Assembly: GCA_905233135.1 (NCBI GenBank)
Contig: CAJOCQ010000012.1
Location: 1-55,847, forward strand
Length of the DNA: 55,847 bases
Direction: 5' to 3'
From: an uncultured Selenomonadaceae bacterium
GTDB lineage: Bacteria; Bacillota; Negativicutes; Selenomonadales; Selenomonadaceae
Shown here: in pieces, positions 1 through 7,498 of the stretch
How positions within the stretch are numbered: position 1 is the first letter of the stretch
Layout of the letters: each line of letters begins with the position of its first letter
Made by a program: the position numbers and the translations under genes
The notes under the pieces: model-generated
The model's input: the letters and a program-made list of their open reading frames with translations, nothing else
Told to the model about the DNA's origin: nothing
Databases searched by the model: none

Positions 1-1695
1 GGTTTTTGAAATAACCATAAACAAAGAGGCGGGAATACCCTTCCCTGAAACATCGCCAATAGTCATTGCCAAATGATTTTCGTCCAATAAATAAAAATCG
101 TAGAAATCGCCGCCGACGCCTTTAGCTGCGTCCATCGTTGCGAAAATGTCAAAATCTTTTCTTTCAAAATTAAAATCGTGCGGCAACATTGAATGTTGAA
201 TATCTTTTGCAACATTTACTTCGGTAGCAATGCGTTCTTTTTCGGCGGTAACTTTCGTCAAGTTCTTCATATAGTCTTTAAGTTCGGAAGTCATAGCATT
301 AAAACACGCTGCAAGGTGTTCAATTTCGTCGCCGGTATGAATGTCAATTTTTTTATCGAGGTTGCCGCTTGCAATTTCGCGCACGTTATCTGAAAGTTCG
401 TATATAGGTTTAACAAAATGCTTTGACAATTTGGAACTCAACGCGCTTGAAATTCCGAACAAAACAATTAAACAAATTGCAGTTAAAGGCGTCATTTGCG
501 CAAATAATTTATCGGTATTGCTGATAAAGTTTTGAGTTTCTTCACGAATCATAACGCTTAAATCTTTTGCAGGCTCAAAAATTTCTTCACTTTCAATCAT
601 TACGCCAAAATTCCAATCAACATTTTCAAGCGGCGTAAAAGCCAAAAAATATTCTTCGCCGTCAACAACAACTTGACTGATTCCAATATTTCCGCGCGAC
701 ATTAATTTTGCCGCTATTGCCAAAGTCGGCTCTGCACTTTGGCGCAAATCCGGCAATTCGTTTTTATTTACAGACAAAGTGCCTTCTTTTTTCGGAGAAA
801 TGATAACTTGCCCGTTGTCATTCATAATAAAAGCAAATCCCGTTTTGCCAATGGAAGTTTTTAAAACAACGTCGCTAATGCTGCTGATTGCAAAGCCGAG
901 CCCTACAACGCCGACAAATTCGCTGTTTGCATTAATAGGCGTGGCGCAAAGCATTACCGCGCCTTCTCTGTTTGGATTTCCGTCGGCGAAAGAATCTGTA
1001 AAGACTGTACGATTTTCAGCCTTTGCCTTGACGTACCACGGGCGAACTTGATAATTAAAAACGTAATAGGGATTGGGATTTTCAAAATAATATAAATTCA
1101 TATCCTCTTCATTTGTATCGGCTTCAATCTGAAAACCGCGCTCCATTGCAACTTGAATTGACATTGGGAATTTATAATTCAGCGCGGTATTTTTCAGCAC
1201 TGATTGAATATTTGCCGCCATAGCAATTTCATTTTGCAAGCCGTAAAAATTTTCAGCTGCCGAAGGCGTAAGCAACAAGCCTATTGACCAGCCGTCTTTT
1301 ATGCTGTTCGGGCGATAACGTTGTTGCGGCGAATATCTTTCAGGGTGTTCCAAAATATCCGTCATTGTAAGTGAAACAACTTGCACGTCCTGCATCATTT
1401 GATTTAAAATCGTGTCCATTTGGCGGGCGCGTTCATTGACAAGCCCCAAAAGTTCGTTTTTATTGTGATGTACGAGGAAAGAATTTATTTCGGCGGTTGC
1501 GGAACTTTCGAGCTGTTTGCCCATTAATTCCATTTCATTTTTTACTGTCAGCATTCCGTACAATCCGAGAATCGTACAAAAAATAAATGACGTCAAGCTG
1601 ATTGTAATCAGCAGGCGCATTACACGATTTTTTATATTTTTACTTTTTATTAATTCTTTCAAGAATTTTTTCAGTTTAAATAAATAAGTTTTCAT
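1..1695 (-). CDS. Sensor-HAMP-PP2C (SpoIIE-type) phosphatase, C-terminus beyond window
   Basis: Membrane-bound serine phosphatase of the RsbU/SpoIIE class, expected to dephosphorylate a STAS anti-anti-sigma protein. The frame is open from the ATG at 1695 to the window edge, 565 codons. It has an N-terminal membrane segment (about residues 25-48), a large extracytoplasmic region with the dCache-like pattern RPWYVKAK and a later GFAFIMNDNGQVIIS, a second membrane segment near 365, HAMP ([19 protein letters not shown]), a short coiled linker, then the phosphatase core with [10 protein letters not shown] and [14 protein letters not shown]. The metal-binding C-terminal part lies outside the window. 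It is the third of three tandem paralogues, and parts of its HAMP and core are nearly identical in DNA to the neighbours. Its sensor region differs from theirs, so it probably answers another signal. No good ribosome site was identified in front of the ATG. Confidence 0.88.
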   Translation of the reverse strand, partial: MKTYLFKLKKFLKELIKSKNIKNRVMRLLITISLTSFIFCTILGLYGMLTVKNEMELMGKQLESSATAEINSFLVHHNKNELLGLVNERARQMDTILNQMMQDVQVVSLTMTDILEHPERYSPQQRYRPNSIKDGWSIGLLLTPSAAENFYGLQNEIAMAANIQSVLKNTALNYKFPMSIQVAMERGFQIEADTNEEDMNLYYFENPNPYYVFNYQVRPWYVKAKAENRTVFTDSFADGNPNREGAVMLCATPINANSEFVGVVGLGFAISSISDVVLKTSIGKTGFAFIMNDNGQVIISPKKEGTLSVNKNELPDLRQSAEPTLAIAAKLMSRGNIGISQVVVDGEEYFLAFTPLENVDWNFGVMIESEEIFEPAKDLSVMIREETQNFISNTDKLFAQMTPLTAICLIVLFGISSALSSKLSKHFVKPIYELSDNVREIASGNLDKKIDIHTGDEIEHLAACFNAMTSELKDYMKNLTKVTAEKERIATEVNVAKDIQHSMLPHDFNFERKDFDIFATMDAAKGVGGDFYDFYLLDENHLAMTIGDVSGKGIPASLFMVISKT

Positions 1696-1724
1696 TTTTT
1701 TAATTTCTGCGCAGAGCCTTTTTT

Positions 1725-1797
1725 TAAGACTAGGGGATAAAGCCTAAGGATTAGGGATTTTCCCCACCAACCCATAGTCTTTAGCCTTTAGTCTTTA
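1725..1797. repeat. Word-repeat hairpin between phosphatase genes (copy a)
   Basis: Imperfect inverted repeat. The left arm carries AAGACTAGGGGATAAAGCC then TAAGGATTAGGG; the right arm carries CCCATAGTCTTTAGCC then TTTAGTCTTT. It lies directly downstream of the second phosphatase gene and is nearly the same as the hairpin at 3401-3479, so it was probably copied with the gene. It could end transcription or stabilise mRNA ends. Confidence 0.7.
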
Positions 1798-3380
1798 ATT
1801 TCTGCGAAGAGCCAACATAGTAATATCGTCAGATTGTTCAGCCGCGCCAACGTGTTTTGCAACGTCAGCTTTAACCGCCGCAAGCAAAGTTTGTAAATCA
1901 GCGCGACAATCTGTACTGTTCATAAAGTTTAACAGGCGTTCGGAAGTGTATTCTTCGTTTTGCTCGTTCATTGCCTCGTTTACGCCGTCGGTATAAGTGA
2001 AAATTAAATCGCCGCGTTGCAAAGTTATTTCTTGCTGATTGTAGGGAACTTCTTCCATTCCGCCCAAAACAAAATTTTTCTTGACGCTCAAATATTCGCA
2101 AGAGTTACTTTCCGCGTGATAAATTATTGGCGGATTGTGCCCGCCGTTGACGTAAACAAATTTGCCGGTATTAATTTCCAATACGCCGAAAAATACAGTA
2201 ACGAACATCATTTCTTCGTTGCCTTGACAAAGTTGGTTATTGGCATTTTCCACAACCGCCGCGTAGTCATCGGGCGCAGTTCCATAAACAAAGAGGCGGG
2301 AATACCCTTCCCTGAAACATCGCCAATAGTCATTGCCAAATGATTTTCGTCCAATAAATAAAAATCATAGAAATCGCCGCCGACGCCTTTAGCCGCGTCC
2401 ATCGTTGCGAAAATGTCAAAATCTTTTCTGTCAAAATTAAAATCGTGCGGCAACATTGAATGTTGAATATCTTTGGCAACGTTTACTTCGGTTGCAATTC
2501 TTTCTTTTTCGGCGGTAACTTGCGTCAAATTTTTCATATATGTTTGCAATTCGTCCGTCATTGCGTTAAAACACGTTGCAAGGTGTTCAATTTCGTCGCC
2601 GGTTTTGATATTTAATTTTTTATTGAGGTTGCCGCTTGCAATTTCGCGCACGCCGTCAGTAAGTTCTTCAATCGGAGTTAAAACTGTTTTCTTCAAGTAC
2701 GCGCCGTAAAGCAAAATTACAATCATAAAAACTATTGCAGTAATTATGAAAGTATCGCGCAGGTACATTTTTCTGAAGTAGCGCACATCTTCCATTGGTC
2801 TTGTTACGCCCAAAATTCCCTTGACTTCGTCTGCGTGATTTTTTATCGGCAACAGAACTGTAACAAAGCCGTCAATTTTATTCATTTCGTCATAATAAAA
2901 AAGTGCGGCTGAATCTTTTTTGCTTTCATAAATATCTTGATACGCTTTGCGATATTCTTCATTTTCGGTTTTCATTGTATGCCCCGAAAAAAAATGTATG
3001 GAATTTTCGTTGGAGTTCATGACGCTGAGCGAAAAGCGAATTTCATTATAATTTTTTTCGATATTCGGCTGAATGATATAAATAAAAATTGCGCCTTGCG
3101 TGTCAGTCAAGCGTTGCCATTCGGAGACAAGATCCATTGTATCTGCATAAAAATTGCTGTCTTTGTTGTAGTCGTCATAGTAGGGAATTTTTTTTACATC
3201 AGCATAAGTTAAAGCAGTCCGCGCCGTGCGAAGTGCCGTATCTGTATATTGCTTTTCAAGTGCAACTGTAAATTCACGGTAACCAATGTAGCCCAATAGC
3301 GAACCAAGAAGTACTATCGCCAAAACTACGTCGAAAAGAACTTTGTTTGAAATGCTGTTTTTGATTTTAATCACTTCCAA
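1795..3380 (-). pseudogene. Sensor-HAMP-PP2C phosphatase broken by a 40-bp deletion
   Basis: Second tandem paralogue. The 5' part (3380 to 2208) encodes a membrane anchor, a shorter sensor region than its neighbours, a second membrane helix, HAMP ([18 protein letters not shown]) and the phosphatase core up to [14 protein letters not shown], then runs into unrelated residues and a stop. The rest of the phosphatase (HNPPIIYHAE, FTYTDGVNEAMN, QSDDITMLALRRN) continues in another frame from about 2253 to 1795. Against the intact copy, 40 bp are missing between CGCAGTT and CCATAAAC near 2281. Adding 40 bp puts both halves in one frame. The 3380 start is a TTG; a GTG two codons later is an alternative. 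The sensor and HAMP half could still be made as a truncated protein. A sequencing or assembly error is possible because of the near-identical neighbours. Confidence 0.82.
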
Positions 3381-3400
3381 AATTTCTTCTTCGTCGAAAT

Positions 3401-3479
3401 TTTAAAGACTGGGGGATAAAGCCTAAGGATTAGGGATTTTCCACTTTTCCTTCCACTAACCCCTAGTCTTTAGTCTTTA
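3401..3479. repeat. Word-repeat hairpin (copy b)
   Basis: Imperfect inverted repeat with arms TTTAAAGACTGGGGGATAAA/GCCTAAGGATTAGGG and CCCCTAGTCTTTAGTCTTTAA, just downstream of the intact phosphatase gene. It matches the element at 1725-1797 closely. On the minus strand the right arm is read first, and it overlaps the stop codon region. Confidence 0.7.
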
Positions 3480-5642
3480 ATTTCTGCGAAGAGCCAACAT
3501 AGTAATATCGTCAGATTGTTCAGCCGCGCCAACGTGTTTTGCAACGTCAGCTTTTACCGCCGCAAGCAAAGTTTTTAAATCGGCACGACAATCTGTACTG
3601 TTCATAAATTGTAACAGGCGTTCAGAAGTGTATTCTTCGTTTTGTTCGTTCATAGCCTCGTTGACGCCGTCAGTATAAGTGAAAATTAAATCGCCGCGTT
3701 GCAAAGTTGTTTCTTGTTGCTTGTAAGGAACATCTTCCATTCCGCCCAAAACAAAATTTTTCTTGACGCTCAAATATTCGCAAGAATTATTTTCCGCGTG
3801 ATAAATTATTGGCGGATTGTGCCCGCCGTTGACGTAAATAAATTTGCCCGTGTCAATTTCAAGTACGCCGAAAAATACAGTAACAAACATCATTTCGTCA
3901 TTGCCCTGACAAAGTTGGTTATTGGCATTTTCCACAACCGCCGCGTAGTCATCGGGCGCAGTTGCGAAGGTTGCAAAATTTTTAAGTACGGTTTTTGAAA
4001 TAACCATAAACAGCGCGGCAGGAATACCCTTGCCTGAAACATCAGCCATTGTTATTGCCAAATGATTTTCGTCCAATAAATAAAAATCGTAGAAATCGCC
4101 GCCGACGCCTTTAGCCGCGTTCATCGTTGCATAAATATCAAAATCTTTCCTGTTGGGATAAGGCGGGAAAATATTCGGCAACATCGAATGTTGAATATCT
4201 TTTGCAACGTTCAGCTCGGTTGCAATGCGTTCTTTTTCGGCTGTAACTTTCGTCAAGTTCTTCATATAGTCTTTAAGTTCGGAAGTCATAGCATTAAAAC
4301 ACGCTGCAAGGTGTTCAATTTCGTCGCCGGTATGAATATCAATTTTTTTATCGAGGTTGCCGCTTGCAATTTCGCGCACGTTGTCAGAAAGTTCCATAAT
4401 CGGTTGAGATACGCGCTTTGAAAATTTACTGCTTAAGAAAAACAGCACAAATAAAAGCATTAACAAAATTGCTACCGACAACTTGAATAAAAATGAATAT
4501 TGCTTTTGCAAATCCTCTTGGAAAATTTCAATTTGCCCAATGAAATAATCTCTGGTACTTTCGGACGCCTTAATAATTTCGTCTTGCAATGTCAAAGTGC
4601 CGAAACTCCAGCCAATCGACGGCATCGGCGAATACGCCAAATAATAATTTTTGCCGTCAATTTTAACAGGAACAACGCCGCTTTCACCTTTTACCATACT
4701 TTTTGCGGCATCAGCCAAACTTGTTTCAGACGCTAAGCGAATATCGTTGCCGCCAACTTTCGTCGCCAAAATTCCGTCATTCTTTGCAGACAAAATAACT
4801 TCGCCTTTATCGTTCAAAACGAAACTGAAACCTTCTTCGCCAATAGCCGTATCAACAATAGCTTGATAAATATCACCGTTTGAAATGTCAAGCCCGACAA
4901 CTCCCGCAATTCCGTTGTTGTCGTAATAGGGCGCGGAAGTTCCTAAAAGTTGGTAGCCGTCGTTAACAATATTTGTATACAAGTCAGAAAAAACCGGCGC
5001 GCCTGCGTCCATTGCCTGTTTGTACCACGGGCGAAGGCGCGGGTCATAGTCGTAAATTTCGTTATTTTCAACAGGGCTGTATTCTTCATTTGGAAAAACA
5101 CTGCTGCAAATAAAATATCCTTTGTTTGAACCTACGTAAAATGAAGATTTACATTTGAAATAGGATTTTGCCAACGGTTCCAAAAAATTACGAATGTTAG
5201 CCGCCATTTCTATTTCATTGCGCAGATTTTCACTTATTCCGCTTGCGTGAAGGTCGGGGCTGTAAGTAATGTAAGTTTTGCCCATTGGAATTTTAGTATA
5301 GCGCGGGTCAGGCAATTCAACCGGAGAATAATTTTGGGGATTTTGCATAATTTCAGTCATTGTATCCGCCAAAACTATTACGTTTTCTTTCATATATTCC
5401 AATTCGTGGTCAATAAATGTTGCGCGTGATTCTGCCAATTCGCCCAAAGTTTCTTTAAGCTGGACGCTCATTAAATTTTGCGTGTAATTTGCGCCTTCTT
5501 CGCCGAGTTGCGTCCCCATATCCAATGCATTTTGGCGAATGTTCGACATTCCGAAAAAAGATATTATGCTGACAACAAAAAAAGACAGGATACCTGCCGA
5601 TAAAACTAAAATTAAAACTCGATTATGTATATTCAGTTTCAT
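3477..5642 (-). CDS. Membrane sensor-HAMP-PP2C (SpoIIE-type) phosphatase, intact
   Basis: A 721-residue transmembrane serine phosphatase of the RsbU/SpoIIE class. The order is: N-terminal helix (about 10-30), long extracytoplasmic dCache-type sensor with the hallmark RLRPWYKQAMDAGAPVFSDL and a second lobe GFSFVLNDKGEVILSAK, second helix near 385-405, HAMP ([19 protein letters not shown]), coiled linker, and PP2C domain. The metal and catalytic motifs are all present: [36 protein letters not shown] and QSDDITMLALRRN. It follows the anti-sigma kinase by 16 bp and the STAS gene before that, so the three probably form one partner-switching unit: ligand binding outside would change phosphatase activity on the STAS protein. 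It serves as the intact reference for the two damaged or partial copies downstream. Confidence 0.93.
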   Translation of the reverse strand: MKLNIHNRVLILVLSAGILSFFVVSIISFFGMSNIRQNALDMGTQLGEEGANYTQNLMSVQLKETLGELAESRATFIDHELEYMKENVIVLADTMTEIMQNPQNYSPVELPDPRYTKIPMGKTYITYSPDLHASGISENLRNEIEMAANIRNFLEPLAKSYFKCKSSFYVGSNKGYFICSSVFPNEEYSPVENNEIYDYDPRLRPWYKQAMDAGAPVFSDLYTNIVNDGYQLLGTSAPYYDNNGIAGVVGLDISNGDIYQAIVDTAIGEEGFSFVLNDKGEVILSAKNDGILATKVGGNDIRLASETSLADAAKSMVKGESGVVPVKIDGKNYYLAYSPMPSIGWSFGTLTLQDEIIKASESTRDYFIGQIEIFQEDLQKQYSFLFKLSVAILLMLLFVLFFLSSKFSKRVSQPIMELSDNVREIASGNLDKKIDIHTGDEIEHLAACFNAMTSELKDYMKNLTKVTAEKERIATELNVAKDIQHSMLPNIFPPYPNRKDFDIYATMNAAKGVGGDFYDFYLLDENHLAITMADVSGKGIPAALFMVISKTVLKNFATFATAPDDYAAVVENANNQLCQGNDEMMFVTVFFGVLEIDTGKFIYVNGGHNPPIIYHAENNSCEYLSVKKNFVLGGMEDVPYKQQETTLQRGDLIFTYTDGVNEAMNEQNEEYTSERLLQFMNSTDCRADLKTLLAAVKADVAKHVGAAEQSDDITMLALRRN

Positions 5643-5658
5643 TTTGACACTCTGTCTC

Positions 5659-6066
5659 TCAAAACAATTTTTTTATTGCAAGAATATTTTTACCGTCCTT
5701 ACGTTCGTAAGAAATGTCGTCAACATTTTTTTTGACAAGAAAAATACCGAGCCCGCCAATATCCCTTTCCTCAAGTTCGGCGTTAATGTCGGGGTCTTCT
5801 TTTTCAAGCGGATTAAAAGCCGCGCCGCCGTCAATAAAAGTAATTTTAATGGAGCGCGGCGAATCTTCAAATTCTCTGCAAATGGTAACCTTGCCGACAT
5901 TCGGGCGATAGGCGTAGCTTGCAACATTGACAAAAATTTCTTCAATGACAAGTTCCATTTGCATAATAATTTTTATTGAACAATCTTTTTCTTCGAGCGA
6001 GGAACTAATAAATTCCGTAACAGTTTCCAAATTTTCAACCGTAGCATCGATTGTTAATTTTTCCAT
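5659..6066 (-). CDS. Anti-sigma factor serine kinase (RsbW/SpoIIAB-like)
   Basis: A 135-residue GHKL-fold kinase of the RsbW/SpoIIAB type. The N-box reads MELVIEEIFVNVASYAY, the G1 box FIDGGAAFNPL, and the G2 region GGLGIFLVKKNVDDISYER. The length is normal for the family. In known systems such a kinase binds and blocks a sigma factor (or another target) and phosphorylates the STAS antagonist encoded next to it. It sits between the STAS gene (18 bp upstream) and the intact phosphatase gene (16 bp downstream), so co-transcription is likely. No sigma factor gene lies in this cluster, so the target is unknown: a sigma factor elsewhere, or a non-sigma partner as in some diguanylate-cyclase or chemotaxis switches. 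Confidence 0.88.
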   Translation of the reverse strand: MEKLTIDATVENLETVTEFISSSLEEKDCSIKIIMQMELVIEEIFVNVASYAYRPNVGKVTICREFEDSPRSIKITFIDGGAAFNPLEKEDPDINAELEERDIGGLGIFLVKKNVDDISYERKDGKNILAIKKLF

Positions 6067-6084
6067 TCTAAACTCTCCGACAAA

Positions 6085-6384
6085 TTAATTTTCAATAGTC
6101 ATTAAATCTGCGAAGCCCGTCATTTCCAAAACTTCCATAACGGTTTCGTCAACGTGGCGAATAACCATTTTGCCCTGTTTGTTCATACGTTTTTGCGCCA
6201 TTAAAAGAGCACGCAAGCCGGCGGACGCAACGTATTTCAATTCGGAAAAATCGAAAATCAATTCAGTAACGCCGTTAAGGGAAGCGTTAAGCGCATTGGT
6301 AAGTTCCTGCGCATTGGAGGCGTCGAGCCTGCCAATAATTTTCATTGTCAAAATTGAGCCGTTAAGTTCCTGTTTAATTTCCAA
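6085..6384 (-). CDS. STAS-domain anti-anti-sigma factor
   Basis: A 99-residue single STAS domain (RsbV/SpoIIAA type). The phosphorylation loop reads ELKYVASAGLRALLMAQ, with the conserved serine in ASAGLR that the neighbouring kinase would modify and the PP2C enzymes would restore. The C-terminus VLEMTGFADLMTIE is typical of the family. It has a good ribosome site (GGAGG) before the ATG at 6384. It is the first gene of the switch: STAS, kinase, phosphatase, phosphatase, phosphatase. The upstream XRE-methyltransferase gene ends only 15 bp away and may be in the same transcript. Confidence 0.9.
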   Translation of the reverse strand: MEIKQELNGSILTMKIIGRLDASNAQELTNALNASLNGVTELIFDFSELKYVASAGLRALLMAQKRMNKQGKMVIRHVDETVMEVLEMTGFADLMTIEN

Positions 6385-6399
6385 AGTAAAAACCTCCAG

Positions 6400-7194
6400 T
6401 TAATTAATTTTTCTTGCAATCATAATATCCTTGCAAAAATCGTTATCGGAATAAATTTCCTGCATAACTTCAAATTTCCAGTTGCGTCCGTAGTAGTTGA
6501 AAATTTCGGCGGATTGATAATCAGATTTTGAATTGACAAAATTTTTATCAACAGCGACACTGAAGGCGTTGATACCGCCGACGGCTGTATTTGCCTGAAT
6601 AATTTCAAAGACGCGAGCTCTGTATGCGGGCGGAATAAATTGAACTCCGCCGTTGGAAAATATTATATCAAACTTTGAATTAATTTTGTAGTTTAAAATA
6701 TCTGCGCAGAAAAAATTTATTTTCAAGCCAACATCTTTTGCGCGTTGAGCGGCATTTTGAATATTTTTTTCTGAAATATCGAAGGCTGAAACGATATAGC
6801 CGTTGCGTGCGAAAAACATTGCGGCTTGCCCGTCATTGCAACCAATTTCTAAAAGATTCTTTTGGGAATCGGGAGGCATTGCGCTTAAAATTTTTAATTG
6901 CAGTTCCGAAATTTTATCCAAAAAAATTTTTTCGGTGTTGGCGTTTTTGAATTTTTCTTCGTAGCTTGCAATTTTCAAATTTTCGGCGTGGTAGCCAAAA
7001 AGCCCGTCGATTGTTATCCCGAATATTGCCGCCAATTTTGGCAACATATCTACATCGGGGCGGCTTTGCCCGTTTTCCCAACGTGAAATTGATTGCGGTG
7101 TTATTCCCAATTTGTCGGCTAAAATTTCCTGCGTGATACCTAAATTTTTGCGTGATTCGTAGATTCGCGTTGCTAAAATACTTTCGTGTTTCAT
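6400..7194 (-). CDS. XRE-type DNA-binding domain fused to SAM methyltransferase
   Basis: About 264 residues. An N-terminal helix-turn-helix of the Cro/CI-XRE class (LGITQEILADKLGITPQSIS with RWENGQSRPDVDMLPKLA) is followed by a short linker and a class I methyltransferase domain, with motif I LLEIGCNDGQAAMFFARNG and then FDISEKNIQNAAQRAKDVG and IIFSNGGVQFI. I chose the ATG at 7194 because AGGAG lies 8 nt before it; the in-frame GTG at 7203 overlaps that ribosome site. The substrate is unknown; the domain looks like small-molecule or protein methyltransferases rather than DNA-base enzymes, as no catalytic DPPY-type motif is seen. It lies just upstream of the partner-switching genes and may share their promoter, but a functional link is only inferred. 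Confidence 0.8.
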   Translation of the reverse strand: MKHESILATRIYESRKNLGITQEILADKLGITPQSISRWENGQSRPDVDMLPKLAAIFGITIDGLFGYHAENLKIASYEEKFKNANTEKIFLDKISELQLKILSAMPPDSQKNLLEIGCNDGQAAMFFARNGYIVSAFDISEKNIQNAAQRAKDVGLKINFFCADILNYKINSKFDIIFSNGGVQFIPPAYRARVFEIIQANTAVGGINAFSVAVDKNFVNSKSDYQSAEIFNYYGRNWKFEVMQEIYSDNDFCKDIMIARKIN

Positions 7195-7270
7195 CAAATT
7201 CACTCCTAAAAAAATTACTGCGATTGTTTGAGTATGTTACATTGTATTAGGTAAAAATTTATTTTATTTT

Positions 7271-7459
7271 TAAATGTTCTTTTCTTTTTCCGAAGCAAAA
7301 AAGAAAAGAACCAAAAGAAAAGTGCTTTTCCAGAAATTGCGCCCGTTCAACTTTTTTCGCGTCGAGCGTTGTAGCAAGTTCAATTCTTCGCCGCGTTTAA
7401 TTTTAGTTGCAGCAAGTTTGGTAGGCGACAAAAAAAGGCGTGAACGGGCGAGTTGCACC
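7271..7459. repeat. Modular intergenic repeat, copy 1 (A/T hairpin plus CGCCCGTTCA segment)
   Basis: This fills the 304-bp gap between the XRE gene and uvrB. Left module: a hairpin with arms GTTCTTTTCTTTTT (7276-7289) and AAAAAAGAAAAGAAC (7297-7311), preceded by TTAAATGT-type sequence. Then AAGTGCTTTT. Right module: bounded by the perfect inverted repeats CGCCCGTTCA (7340-7349) and TGAACGGGCG (7441-7450), ending GAGTTGCACC. The right module is roughly 90% identical by eye to that at 43122-43241. No convincing protein reading frame was found. Confidence 0.8.
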
Positions 7460-7498
7460 GATTTTACTTTTTTATTTTAAAATTCAATTTCCTGCCAC

